A program made the translations under genes and the position numbers. Shown one piece after another: positions 42,911-52,853 of a DNA stretch of 59,665 nucleotides. Position 1 is the stretch's first letter, and every line of letters begins with the position of its first letter. The notes beneath the pieces were generated by a model that saw only the letters and a program-made list of their open reading frames with translations, was not told the DNA's origin and did no database searches. Source of the DNA: MGBC114844 sp910585855 (GTDB taxonomy: Bacteria; Bacillota; Clostridia; Lachnospirales; Lachnospiraceae); NCBI GenBank assembly GCA_965646165.1, contig CBFFYP010000016.1, positions 1-59,665 on the forward strand. Direction: 5' to 3'.

Positions 42911-43899
42911 TTAGATAAGAATTATAAAAGTTACTAAAGTATGTTCTATTGTTGCAGTTCCATATCCTGACATATAGCCATAATAACTAACTTGTAATCC
43001 TGCTATTACATTAGCACTCTTTGTTGTACTTATACTTACATCATTTTGACCAAGTACTTTATCTGAAATAAGTTCTGGGTGATTACTAATATCAATTATT
43101 GAAAAATCTCCATTTGAAGTTGGTAATATTACACCATTACGGATACTATTAAATTTTTTTAATCCTTGATATAAAACATTTCCAAGAGAGATACCATTAT
43201 AAGAAATATTAGTTCCTACTGGATTAGAGTGACCACATGTAATAAGTGCTGGTTTATTCTGATAAGTTCCAAAAAAACATATACTCATAGAACAAGTTGT
43301 ATTATATGTGTGATATATTTTTTCTCCTCCTTTCATAAGATTTCCATTTGCATATAATGTATCTGTGATATTTGTAGTTGATATGGATTCATTTTCAACT
43401 ATGATTTTTTCTGCATTTTCTTGTATTATTTTAATTGGAAGGGAAGATTTACTTTGTTGTTTTTGATATAATTTATATTCTTCTTGTGGAACTCCTAAAA
43501 CAACTACATTTTCTTTTACATCTGCATAGGATTTTACTATGTTCATATGAAAGGTTTCATATGCTTGTGTTTCTAATGATTTTAAATCTTCAAATGAATA
43601 ATCTTTTATTTCGAATCGAACATATGGAGAGTAATCACATGCTTTTAAGTAAATCTCTTGATCCTTACTATCAGTTAATTGTATTACTAATATATTTTCA
43701 TCTAAATAGCAACCAGCGAATGTATCTGGATAATCTTCTGACAATATATCCATTCGAAAATTAAATGTTTCTGATATTTTTTCATATGCTTCTAAAGCTT
43801 CATCTTGGTTATTTAAAAGGTCTGATACTGAATTAATCATTGTCATGAAATGCATACATAAAATTACTAAAAATATTTTTGTTATTTTTTTAATGTCAT
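42911..43899 (-). pseudogene. Truncated chymotrypsin-like serine protease
   Basis: The long frame is 42911-43855. It carries a protease-like segment: CSMSICFFGTYQNKPALITCGHSN (catalytic His in CGH) and SNGDFSIIDI (catalytic Asp), resembling streptogrisin-type enzymes, but it ends at SYYGYMSGYGTATIE then an unrelated tail, before the catalytic serine. At the other end AAGGAGG and an ATG at 43899 open a frame that stops after five codons; one base out of phase, a signal-peptide-like KKITKIFLVILCMHF leads into the long frame. So there is a 5' frameshift and a 3' truncation, and the gene is almost certainly dead. Confidence 0.65.
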
Positions 43900-43990
43900 A
43901 AATTACCTCCTTTTTTGATAAATGATACTTATGTTATCTTTTATTCATTTATGAATTCTTTTGTATATTTTTGTAAAGTCTATGTTATTT

Positions 43991-44019
43991 ATGCTATAAT
44001 ATTTTTTTAATTTTGTCAA
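43991..44019 (-). promoter_or_regulatory. Possible promoter of the protease pseudogene
   Basis: On the minus strand TTGACA (44014-44019), 17-base spacer, TAGCAT (43991-43996). The -10 box is weak. Confidence 0.35.
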
Positions 44020-44208
44020 TATAATTGTATCTTGAGTTTCCCCATCTTTTCTTGTCCGCTTTCTGCAAAGCCATATCAATACGAAACCAATAAGAAATTG
44101 TCAGTTGTGATTGCCCTTCTTATAGAAAATATTGATTTTATGCAGGTTTCAAAAGTGCAAATTTCAAAAATGGAAAACTCAAAAATTGTATATTATATAG
44201 CTCTAGTA

Positions 44209-44304
44209 TCAGGAATCTGGAATTTGTTTTAACAATGGAAAAAAGTCTGGAAAAAAGTGCCGAACCAGCTTAACTAATTCACAGGCAAGTTTAAACTGTT
44301 CCAT
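44209..44304 (-). pseudogene. Possible transposase N-terminal fragment
   Basis: About 31 codons from ATG 44304, which has AGAGGG upstream: MEQFKLACELVKLVRHFFPD, then LLKQIPDS and a stop. A helical start ending in an IPD(S/H)R-like motif resembles the N-termini of some DDE transposases. The rest is absent. Confidence 0.3.
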
Positions 44305-44390
44305 GTGTTCCCTTTCCTCTTTCCTTGTGATTTTTATTCTTGCTTCATAATAAAACATCCTCTCTTTTATGATGTGCGAAAAAATCGCTT

Positions 44391-44774
44391 TTTCTGAAAA
44401 CACAGGAAAAATTCTATCTTGCAGATGTTTCACTTCGGTACAGCGTCCTTGGATATAACGCAGACAGCGTAGCTTCCAGCCTTGAAAACATCGTGTATTT
44501 GGAACTTTGCAGGCGTGGGTACACCGTCAATGTGTATAAAACCAGAGATGGCGAAATTGATTTTGTGACTACAAAGCAAAATGAAAAGGTATATGTTCAG
44601 GTTACGCAGGAAATTAAATCTGAAAAGACGAAAAAACGGGAATACGACCATTTGCTTGAAATACACGATAACTACCCCAAATATGTTCTCACGACAGATG
44701 AATTTTCAGAAGGAAACCATGAGGGTATTAAGACAATGCACATAGCGGATTTCCTTCTCAGTTCTGAATATTAA
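44391..44774 (+). pseudogene. C-terminal fragment of an AAA ATPase with DUF4143 domain
   Basis: The frame reads LKTQEKFYLADVSLRYSVLG, then SLENIVYLELCRRGYTVNVY and GEIDFVTTKQNEKVYVQVTQ, the C-terminal DUF4143 nuclease-like half of the ATP-binding proteins common in gut bacteria (ExxxExD-type active site region, here ELCRRG...GEIDFV...VQV). The N-terminal ATPase half is missing and no start fits. The stop is intact and followed by a terminator hairpin. A shorter copy lies at 41065. Confidence 0.8.
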
Positions 44775-44781
44775 AAATCAC

Positions 44782-44819
44782 AAAAAACGCTCACTTGGTA
44801 AATCCAAGGGGGCGTTTTA
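44782..44819 (+). terminator. Terminator after the DUF4143 fragment
   Basis: AAAACGC...ACTTGG / CCAAGG...GCGTTTT hairpin, same as at 41123-41160, followed by a T-rich stretch. Confidence 0.7.
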
Positions 44820-44848
44820 CTTATCCTTTTTATTCGGTTTTGGAAGAG

Positions 44849-45244
44849 GGGGACACCAGAACGAAAAAAGAATCTCTTCTTTCTGCCATGATTTCACAAA
44901 CAGCAAGAGGCGGGTTGCTTCTTTCCTTTGCCAGCGACTTCGGAAAACGGTTAGAACGTCTTGGGCTTCTGTCTGGAAACACCTAGAATTTTTTGCATAT
45001 CCTGCTTCCATGCAGGGTATGCAAAAAAAGGGGCGTGCTTAGCCCGTATGTTAAGAAAAAAAGCAGTGTTGTAGATGGGAAAATTTTCCTTACGCCCACC
45101 ACGTTTTGCCTTGTAATACGGGCGAATTGCGCCCCGGTTCGAATGGTTGGATGTGCTTAAATACAGAAGTCTTAGACGTTCTTACCGTTTGGAGCGGAGC
45201 AAGCAGAGGAAAGAAGCAACCCACCTCTGGCGTCCGGTGAAAGA
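44849..45244 (+). repeat. Family A unit IV (one arm, other arm collapsed)
   Basis: Left edge GGGGGACACCAGAACG is followed at once by linker sequence (AAAAAAGAATCTC, TTCTGCCATG), so the first arm is missing. The second arm, 44906-45228, is complete with 26-base ends that pair with two G-T-type mismatches (AGAGGCGGGTTGC type) and the right edge GGCGTCCGGTGAAAG. Inner boxes match unit I arm 2, including CATATCCTGCTTCCATGCAG. It lies just downstream of the trmH-family gene. Confidence 0.85.
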
Positions 45245-45264
45245 AACTCCCTTTTTTCACAACA

Positions 45265-46062
45265 CTACTTCTTCCTCCTCTGCCGTGCAGCCTCATACAT
45301 AAGTACAGACGCCGCCACCGCCGCATTAAGCGATTCCACCTTCCCCATCATAGGAATTCGAATCAAACACTTTGCATACCCCGCTGCCTCCTCACTTAAC
45401 CCATTTGCCTCATTCCCAATTAAAAAAGCCGTATCCCCTCTATAATCCGCCTGATCATAACAACACTCCCCCAAAAGATGCGCCGCATATAAAGTAGTTC
45501 TTTCTCTCACCTCCCCCAACACCTCCAAAAACCGATCCGTATAAAAAAAAGGAACTCGATAAATCGATCCCATCGTAGCCCGAATCACTTTAGGATTATA
45601 CAAATCCACCGTCCCTTTCGACAATATTACCCCAGTAACTCCCGCTCCTTCCCCAGCTCGAAGAATCGTCCCAAGATTTCCGGGATCTTGTATCCCCTCC
45701 AAAACCATAAGATGCACCGCCCGCTTATCAGAAAACAAATCCTCAAACCTATAATGCTGCTGCCGAACCACCGCAAGAATCCCCTGCGGCGTCTGTGTAT
45801 CCGCCATCTCCTGAAACACCCGATCTGCCACAACTTCATACACAACTCCATGAAAATCTGCAATTTTCTCCAATTCCTTTTTTTGTTCCTGCCGTGTCAG
45901 ATAACTTTCCGCCACATAAAGCTGCATCAAATTCCCTGCCGGAATCTCTGAAACCATCTTAATCCCCTCTACCACAAAAGCATCTTGTTCTTTTCTTACC
46001 TTCCCCTTCTTTTGCAAAGCAACAATATTTTTTATATTCCCATTATTACTGCTAGTAATCAT
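45265..46062 (-). CDS. TrmH/SpoU-family RNA 2'-O-methyltransferase
   Basis: 265 residues. N-terminal substrate-binding part (KNIVALQKKGKVRKEQDAFVVEGIKMV) then the SPOUT knot: motif 1 VLEGIQDPGNLGTILRAGEGAG, motif 2 LIGNEANGLSEE, motif 3 IPMMGKVESLNAAVAASVLMYE. It transfers methyl from SAM to a ribose 2'-O in rRNA or tRNA; the exact target cannot be told. It ends 20 bp from repeat unit IV and is downstream of pfkA with an 80 bp gap. Confidence 0.92.
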   Translation of the reverse strand: MITSSNNGNIKNIVALQKKGKVRKEQDAFVVEGIKMVSEIPAGNLMQLYVAESYLTRQEQKKELEKIADFHGVVYEVVADRVFQEMADTQTPQGILAVVRQQHYRFEDLFSDKRAVHLMVLEGIQDPGNLGTILRAGEGAGVTGVILSKGTVDLYNPKVIRATMGSIYRVPFFYTDRFLEVLGEVRERTTLYAAHLLGECCYDQADYRGDTAFLIGNEANGLSEEAAGYAKCLIRIPMMGKVESLNAAVAASVLMYEAARQRRKK

Positions 46063-46142
46063 ATCTACTCCATTCTATTGAAAAAATAATGCTGAGTGAA
46101 CCCCGCCCACTCAGCATACCACTGCCCAAACATCCAATCTCT

Positions 46143-47117
46143 CTATCGAGAAAGAATCTTACTGACATTAAACTGATACTCATCGATATCCTTCTTCATT
46201 GCCAATGCTTCATTGATATCATAATCAACATACTCTCCATGACGATAAGCCACTACTCTCTTGCTCTTTCCAGCACAGAGCAGATCCACCGCATAAGCAC
46301 CCATAACAGAAGCATACATTCGATCCTTACAGGTAGGAGTTCCGCCTCGCTGCATATGCCCAAGAATTGTAGCTCTTGTTTCCATTCCCGTAGCTGCTTC
46401 AATTCTCCTAGCCATACTTTCTGAATGTCCAATCCCTTCTGCGTTGATAATAATATGGTGTTTCTTTCCTCTCTTCCGATTTCGTATAATATTATTAATC
46501 AATTCCTGTTCATCATTATCATATCGTTCTGGAAGTAAAATATCCTCTGCTCCATTGGCAATTCCAGTCCACAGTGCAATATATCCAGCACGCCGTCCCA
46601 TTACTTCAATAATACTGCATCTCTCATGAGAAGTCGAGGTATCCCGTACTTTATCAATCGCTTCCATCGCTGTATTAATTGCTGTATCAAATCCAATCGT
46701 ATAATCGGAACAGGCAATATCCAAATCAATCGTTCCCGGAATCCCAATCGTATTGATTCCAAGATTTGCCAAACACTGTGCTCCACGAAATGATCCGTCC
46801 CCTCCAATTACTACAAGTCCGTCAATCCCATGTTTTCTGCAGATCTCAGCACCTTTTTTCTGCCCTTCCTCTGTAACAAACTCCATACAGCGAGCCGTAT
46901 AAAGAATTGTTCCGCCTTTTTGAATAATATCCGAAACACTGGACTTATCCATATCAATAATTTCCTCATCCAGCAGTCCCTGATACCCTTTTCGAATCCC
47001 TTTTACTTTTTTTCCGTTTGCAATCGCTGTACGTACTACAGCCCGAATTGCTGCGTTCATACCCGGAGCATCTCCGCCGCTTGTCAATACACCAATCGTT
47101 TTAATTTCTTTCGCCAT
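46143..47117 (-). CDS. pfkA: 6-phosphofructokinase, ATP-dependent
   Basis: About 324 residues from ATG 47117, which follows GGAGG by eight bases (ATG 47135 gives six extra residues and lies before that site). Bacterial PfkA motifs: GVLTSGGDAPGMNAAIRAVV, LVVIGGDGSFRGAQCL, IGIPGTIDLDIACSDYTIGFDTA and EVMGRRAGYIAL, with GHMQRGGTPTCKDR. The glycine in GGDGS supports ATP over pyrophosphate. It commits fructose-6-phosphate to glycolysis. Located downstream of dnaE. Confidence 0.95.
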   Translation of the reverse strand: MAKEIKTIGVLTSGGDAPGMNAAIRAVVRTAIANGKKVKGIRKGYQGLLDEEIIDMDKSSVSDIIQKGGTILYTARCMEFVTEEGQKKGAEICRKHGIDGLVVIGGDGSFRGAQCLANLGINTIGIPGTIDLDIACSDYTIGFDTAINTAMEAIDKVRDTSTSHERCSIIEVMGRRAGYIALWTGIANGAEDILLPERYDNDEQELINNIIRNRKRGKKHHIIINAEGIGHSESMARRIEAATGMETRATILGHMQRGGTPTCKDRMYASVMGAYAVDLLCAGKSKRVVAYRHGEYVDYDINEALAMKKDIDEYQFNVSKILSR

Positions 47118-47326
47118 AATCGTTTCCTCCACCAAGAAATTTACCTACTTCTTGCTTATTCTAGCGCAATCTGAATACGTTTTCAACTAAAATTAATAAA
47201 TCTGTAATATTGCACAAAACAACTACAAAAATCTTGTCCCATCAGAAAGAATCATTCGATTTACAACAAAAAGTTTCCCCATTTTAAGCAAAATATACAA
47301 TCTCTGCTGTTTTTATTTTTTACTAT

Positions 47327-50300
47327 TTAACGATACCGCCTAGATCCTGCTCCCTTTCCGTCTATATCCTCAATCGTCTTCTCTATTACCTTTACATTTC
47401 CCTCTCCGAAAACAGGATAGAGCCGAGAAAGCAGCAGTGCATTGACTTCTACACTATAATTCAAAGGCAGTGCTTTTTTTGCTTTTTCTGCTGCAAGATA
47501 AATTACAATCGTATCCTTTCCGTCTGAATCCTGAATCAGGGAAAACAGTGTTTCATTTTTCTGCAAATACTCTTCCTTATCTCGAAACTGAATCCAGAGT
47601 TCTCTAGGAACATTAGAAAAAGGCACAACTCGTTCACAAATCAATTTTCCCTGTGCTTCTTCTGATATCGTTACCCGTCCCTGAATAAACACCTTCGCCT
47701 CTTCTTCTAAATACCTTCGGTTCTTCTCATAATCCACCGGAAATACCAGCACTTCCACTGTGCCAGTCAAATCTTCCAATGTCAAAAATGCCATCCGTTT
47801 ATTTGTCTTCGTTGTTTTTACTGATTTTGAAGTAATAATCCCGCCTATCCATACCTTCTGTCCATCAAATACTTCTGCTTGTTGTGTTTCATCATCTAAA
47901 ATAAAATCCGTTGTCTTCGCTGTAATATTTTTCTTCCACTTTTCTTCATATTCTTCCAATGGATGCCCGCTGATATAAAATCCAAGCACTTCCTTTTCAA
48001 ATCCAAGAATTACCTCTTTTGGATATTCTCCGCAGTCTGGAAAACGAATCTGATAGTTCTGCTTTTCTTCTTCTGAAACCAAATCAAACAAACTCATCTG
48101 CCCCTCAATCGTCTTTTTCTTTTCCTGTGCCACAGACTCTATCATTGATGCAAATACTGCAATTTTCTGTTTTCGTGTCCCCTCTAACGAATCAAAAGCC
48201 CCTGCTTTAATCAGATTTTCTACTGTTCGCTTATTGACTTCCTTTCCGTTCATACGATGAATAAAATCCGAAAGATCGCAAAAAACACCTCCTCTCTTTC
48301 TTTCCGCTACAATTTCCTGTACAACACTTTTTCCAACACTTTTTACTGCCGACATTCCATAACGAATCCCACCGTTTGATACAGAAAATGCTCCTTCACT
48401 TTCATTGACATCCGGTGCTAAAATCGGAATCTTCATCTGACGGCAGGTATAGATATATCCCGATACTTTCTGTGAATTATCAATTACAGATGTCATCAAT
48501 GCCGCCATAAATTCTACCGGATAATAATACTTTAAATATGCCGTCTGATAGGCAACTACTGCATATGCTGCCGCATGAGATTTATTAAATGCATACTTCG
48601 CAAAATCAATCATTTCATCGTAAATTTTATTTGCTGTGGCTTCGCTAATACCATTTTTAATACAGCCCGGCACATGCTCACTTTCATTGCCATAAACAAA
48701 GTTTTGACGCTCTTTTTCCATTACACTTGCTTTTTTCTTAGACATAGCACGCCGAAGCAAATCACTTCTTCCCAATGTATAACCTGCCAAATCTCTTACA
48801 ATCTGCATTACCTGCTCCTGATAGACAATGCAGCCATAAGTCGGCTTTAAAATCGGCTCTAGCTGCGGACAATCATAAGTAATACTTGTTGGATAATTTT
48901 TTCCCTTTAAATACTTTGGAATAAAGTCCATCGGACCCGGACGATACAAAGAAATTCCAGCAATAATATCCTCTAAATTAGATGGTTTTAACTCCTTAAT
49001 AAAACTTTTCATACCACTGCTCTCTAACTGAAACACCCCATCTGTCTTTCCTGTTCCAATCGCTGCCAGCACATCTTTGTCATCATAATCGATTCGATCC
49101 ATATCTAATTCAATTCCGGTACTTTTCTTTATATGCTGTACCGTATCCTGAATCACAGTCAATGTTCTTAGCCCCAAAAAATCCATTTTCAGAAGCCCCA
49201 ATTCCTCTAATGTTGTCATTACAAACTGTGTGGTAATCGAGCCGTCAGAGGCTCTAGACAGCGGCACATACTCATCTACTGCCTTTTGACTGATTACAAC
49301 TCCAGCAGCGTGCATAGAAGTATGCCGAGGCAGTCCTTCCAAACGTCTGCACATATCCAGCAAATAGTGAACGTCTTCCTGCTCTTCATAGGCTTTCATC
49401 AAATCTGGATTCATCTTCATTGCTTTATCCAAAGTCATATTTAATTCATTTGGTATCATCTTTGCGATTGCATCACACTGTGCATACGGCATATCCAACA
49501 CCCGTCCGACATCCCGAATTACACCTTTTGCGGCAAGCGTACCAAATGTAACAATCTGTGCTACCTGTTCTTTTCCATACTTTCGCACTACATAGTCAAT
49601 TACTTCCTGCCGCCGCTCATAACAAAAATCAATATCAATATCTGGCATAGATACCCGCTCTGGATTTAAAAAACGCTCAAACAAAAGACTATAGCGAATC
49701 GGATCGATATTGGTAATCCCCAGAGTATAAGAAACCAAACTTCCGGCTGCCGAACCCCGCCCTGGTCCTACTGCAATCCCGTTTTCTCTGGCAAAACGAA
49801 TAAAATCCCATACAATCAAAAAATAATCCACATATCCCATCTTTTGGATAATTCCCAACTCATAATTTAACTGATCGGTCAAATCCTGTCCATGTTCTGG
49901 ATAAAGTCTTTCTAACCCTTCCATACAAAGCCGATTTAAATACTCCCATGCCGTATAGCCTTCCGGCACATCAAAGCGAGGCAGCTTTGTTACGCCAAAT
50001 TCAATCTCTACCTGACAGCGCTTTGCAATCTTTGCAGTATTTTCCAGTGCCTCCGGTGCATAGGGAAACAACTCCGCCATTTCTTCAGGAGATTTACAGT
50101 AGTACTGTCCTCCCTCATAGCGCATCCGGTTTTCATCACTGACCTTTTTTCCTGTCTGGATACAAAGCAAAATATCATGTGCTTCCATATCAGAAGCCAA
50201 CGTATAATGAATATCATTTGTAGCAACCAAATCAATATTTAATTCCCGGCTCATCCTTACTAACTGCTGATTGACCGCCTTCTGTGCCGGAATTCCATGA

Positions 50301-50830
50301 TCCTGCAGTTCCAGAAAGAAATTTCCCTCTCCAAAGATTTCCTGATAGCGCAGAGCAGCCGTCTTTCCCTCTTCATAAAAGCCTCTGGCCAAATTTCGCT
50401 GAACTTCTCCTCCCAAACAGGCACTTAATGCAATAATTCCAGTATGATATTCCCTTAATATCTCATAATCCACTCTTGGTTTATAATAAAACCCCTCAAC
50501 AAATCCCTTTGACACAACTTTCATCAAATTTTGATAACCCTGCTGATTTTCCGCAAGCAAAACCAAATGATAATAGCGATCTTCTCCCGCCCCTGCCTCT
50601 TTATCAAAACGAGAGCCCGGTGCTACATAGACTTCACAGCCAAGAATCGGCTTAATACCAACCTCTTTTGCTGCCCGATAAAAATCTATCACTCCATACA
50701 TTGCGCCATGATCGGTAATTGCCATACTGTCCATTCCAAGTTCTTTTGCCCTGCTGACTAATTCCTTGATTTTACTAGAACCATCCAGCAAACTATACTC
50801 AGTATGAACATGCAAATGTGTAAATTCCAT
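47327..50830 (-). CDS. dnaE: DNA polymerase III alpha subunit, DnaE type
   Basis: 1167 residues, full length for a DnaE1-like enzyme. N-terminal PHP domain (HLHVHTEYSLLDGSSKI), palm with MPDIDIDFCYERRQEVIDYV (three catalytic aspartates region) and FGTLAAKGVIRDVGRVL, fingers, a helix-hairpin-helix region (TVENLIKAGAFDSLEGTR), and an OB-fold near residue 1010 (VWIGGIITSKSVKTTKTNKRMAFLTLEDLTG). In Firmicutes DnaE extends primers while PolC does bulk synthesis. It starts 27 bp after whiA on the same strand. Confidence 0.97.
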   Translation of the reverse strand: MEFTHLHVHTEYSLLDGSSKIKELVSRAKELGMDSMAITDHGAMYGVIDFYRAAKEVGIKPILGCEVYVAPGSRFDKEAGAGEDRYYHLVLLAENQQGYQNLMKVVSKGFVEGFYYKPRVDYEILREYHTGIIALSACLGGEVQRNLARGFYEEGKTAALRYQEIFGEGNFFLELQDHGIPAQKAVNQQLVRMSRELNIDLVATNDIHYTLASDMEAHDILLCIQTGKKVSDENRMRYEGGQYYCKSPEEMAELFPYAPEALENTAKIAKRCQVEIEFGVTKLPRFDVPEGYTAWEYLNRLCMEGLERLYPEHGQDLTDQLNYELGIIQKMGYVDYFLIVWDFIRFARENGIAVGPGRGSAAGSLVSYTLGITNIDPIRYSLLFERFLNPERVSMPDIDIDFCYERRQEVIDYVVRKYGKEQVAQIVTFGTLAAKGVIRDVGRVLDMPYAQCDAIAKMIPNELNMTLDKAMKMNPDLMKAYEEQEDVHYLLDMCRRLEGLPRHTSMHAAGVVISQKAVDEYVPLSRASDGSITTQFVMTTLEELGLLKMDFLGLRTLTVIQDTVQHIKKSTGIELDMDRIDYDDKDVLAAIGTGKTDGVFQLESSGMKSFIKELKPSNLEDIIAGISLYRPGPMDFIPKYLKGKNYPTSITYDCPQLEPILKPTYGCIVYQEQVMQIVRDLAGYTLGRSDLLRRAMSKKKASVMEKERQNFVYGNESEHVPGCIKNGISEATANKIYDEMIDFAKYAFNKSHAAAYAVVAYQTAYLKYYYPVEFMAALMTSVIDNSQKVSGYIYTCRQMKIPILAPDVNESEGAFSVSNGGIRYGMSAVKSVGKSVVQEIVAERKRGGVFCDLSDFIHRMNGKEVNKRTVENLIKAGAFDSLEGTRKQKIAVFASMIESVAQEKKKTIEGQMSLFDLVSEEEKQNYQIRFPDCGEYPKEVILGFEKEVLGFYISGHPLEEYEEKWKKNITAKTTDFILDDETQQAEVFDGQKVWIGGIITSKSVKTTKTNKRMAFLTLEDLTGTVEVLVFPVDYEKNRRYLEEEAKVFIQGRVTISEEAQGKLICERVVPFSNVPRELWIQFRDKEEYLQKNETLFSLIQDSDGKDTIVIYLAAEKAKKALPLNYSVEVNALLLSRLYPVFGEGNVKVIEKTIEDIDGKGAGSRRYR

Positions 50831-50857
50831 TCTATTCCTCTCTTCTTAATTTTAATA

Positions 50858-51847
50858 CTATTTTATCTTGACTATCTTTCCTGTTTCTCCTGCCTCTCCT
50901 GTCTGCTCCCGAATCTGCTGTGCAATCTCACTTAGTTTTCTAAGACGGTGATTGACACCAGATTTCCCAACCGGCGGTGTAACCATATTTCCCAATTCCT
51001 TTAATGTTGCCTCTGGATTTTCTAACCGAAGCCGTGCAATCTCACCCAATCCATCCGCCAATTTTGAAAGTCCAATCTTATTTTGAATATATCGAATATC
51101 CTCTGCCTGTTTTACCGCTGCCAACACCGTTTTATTGATATTTGCCGCTTCGCAGTTTACTTTACGGTTGACAGAATTTCTCATCTCCTTAAGAATCCGT
51201 ATATTTTCTAACTCCATCAATGCCTGATGTGCCTCCATTACATTTAAAATATCTACAATCTGTGAACCCTCTTTAATATAAATCACATAGTATTTCTTTC
51301 GAAGAACAATCTTTGCTTCTATTTCAAATGTTTTTATAATCGCCCGAAGCTGCTCCGCTTTCCGTAAAGAAGCACAGACAATTTCAAAATGATAAAACTT
51401 CTCCGGCGCACTAATCGATCCGGCAGCTAAAAATGCCCCCCGAATAAATGCACGCTTGCAACAAACCTGCTGTATCACTAAATTACTTTGAATCGACAGA
51501 TCTTCCTGAATCTCTCCCTGTGTATTCATTAACTTAGTAGCCTTTAAAATCCAAAGTGCACTTCTATGATCCCGCACAGTAACCGTATAAGTTTTATTTT
51601 TCTTTAAATAAGAATTTTGCCGCACAGAAACCTCAGCAGCAATCTGAAATGTATGTTTCAGCAGTGTAAAATATTTTCGTGCCACAGCAATCGTTTCCGT
51701 ATGAATCTGAATTGCATATTCATCCTCTACCGAAATAAAAATTCTTCCGCAAAGGCTGATAATTGCAGCAATTTCTGCAATCTGGCAATGTCTGGCACTC
51801 GACACCTGATGAGATAATTCATCTTTTACATCTCCCGAAAATGACAT
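50858..51847 (-). CDS. whiA: DNA-binding protein WhiA
   Basis: About 329 residues from ATG 51847, with GGAGG six bases upstream (an in-frame GTG at 51853 overlaps the site). Two LAGLIDADG-like repeats (RGAFLAAGSISAPEKFYHFEIV) without the catalytic aspartates, then a helix-turn-helix tail (LKELGNMVTPPVGKSGVNHRLRKL). WhiA affects chromosome segregation and cell division in Bacillus and sporulation in actinomycetes. It lies directly after rapZ, a conserved pair. Confidence 0.95.
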   Translation of the reverse strand: MSFSGDVKDELSHQVSSARHCQIAEIAAIISLCGRIFISVEDEYAIQIHTETIAVARKYFTLLKHTFQIAAEVSVRQNSYLKKNKTYTVTVRDHRSALWILKATKLMNTQGEIQEDLSIQSNLVIQQVCCKRAFIRGAFLAAGSISAPEKFYHFEIVCASLRKAEQLRAIIKTFEIEAKIVLRKKYYVIYIKEGSQIVDILNVMEAHQALMELENIRILKEMRNSVNRKVNCEAANINKTVLAAVKQAEDIRYIQNKIGLSKLADGLGEIARLRLENPEATLKELGNMVTPPVGKSGVNHRLRKLSEIAQQIREQTGEAGETGKIVKIK

Positions 51848-51864
51848 AAGCACCCTCCGTCTGT

Positions 51865-52731
51865 TTACTTTCTTTTAATATCCCGATGCTCAATTTTAAT
51901 TCCGCATCCTGTTCCCAATGCCTTTAACCGCTGATAAACGGCATTTGCCAATGTAACAGAACGATGCTTTCCTCCTGTACAGCCAATACTAATTACCAAC
52001 TGATGTTTTCCCTCCAAAATATAGTTAGGAATCAAAAATTTCAGCATGTCCTCTAATTTATCTAAAAATACAACCGAAACCTCAAATCCCATTACAAACT
52101 CCTGCACTTCCGTATCATTTCCCGTCTTATTCTTTAATTCCTCTATATAAAAAGGATTCGGAAGAAACCTCACATCAAACACCAAATCCGAATCCACTGG
52201 TATTCCATACTTAAATCCAAAAGAAAGCACAGTTACAATCAAACTTTGAAACTTTTCATTGCAGACAAAGATATGTTCCAATTCCTGTTTTAATTCTCTT
52301 GTCAAAAGCTGACTGGTATCTACAATATAATTTGCATGTTTTTTTAAAAATTTCAGCTTTTCCCTCTCTAATGTAATCCCCTTATCCACCCTCTCTCCGG
52401 GAGCTAACGGATGACTCCGTCTGGTTTCTTTATACCGTTTTACAAGCGTATCATCACTGGCATCCAAAAATAAAATTTCATAGGAATAATTCTTTCTTTC
52501 AATCCCTTCCAGTGCCTCCGCCATATCATCTAAAGCATCCCCATTTCGCACATCAATTCCAAGAGCCGCCTTTCCTATCCCACCCGGCTGCTCAAAAATC
52601 ATATCTGCAAATCGTTCTAAAAGAGGAATCGGAAGATTGTCCACACAAAAATATCCGCTGTCCTCTAACATTTTCAATGCAGTGGTCTTTCCTGCCCCCG
52701 ACATTCCCGTCACTATCACCAATCGCATCAT
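51865..52731 (-). CDS. rapZ: RapZ/YvcJ family nucleotide-binding protein
   Basis: 288 residues. Walker A VTGMSGAGKTTALKMLEDSG, DVRFLPNPFYIEELKNKTGND, and the C-terminal GCTGGKHRSVTLANAVYQRL. In E. coli RapZ controls glucosamine-6-phosphate synthase through an sRNA; in Bacillus YvcJ affects competence and binds UDP-sugars or GTP. The ATG (52731 or 52728) follows AAGGAGC. It is 17 bp before whiA. Upstream are two family A arms (unit III), which separate it from murB. Confidence 0.95.
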   Translation of the reverse strand: MMRLVIVTGMSGAGKTTALKMLEDSGYFCVDNLPIPLLERFADMIFEQPGGIGKAALGIDVRNGDALDDMAEALEGIERKNYSYEILFLDASDDTLVKRYKETRRSHPLAPGERVDKGITLEREKLKFLKKHANYIVDTSQLLTRELKQELEHIFVCNEKFQSLIVTVLSFGFKYGIPVDSDLVFDVRFLPNPFYIEELKNKTGNDTEVQEFVMGFEVSVVFLDKLEDMLKFLIPNYILEGKHQLVISIGCTGGKHRSVTLANAVYQRLKALGTGCGIKIEHRDIKRK

Positions 52732-52853
52732 TTTGCTCCTTCCCGCCCAAGATATCTGCCTGCCAATTTCTCTGTTCAGACAGTTATTGATCGTTTTCTC
52801 TTTACCTGTATCTCAATAATTTATAACTTTTTCACCAGAAGGTTTTTTCCAGC

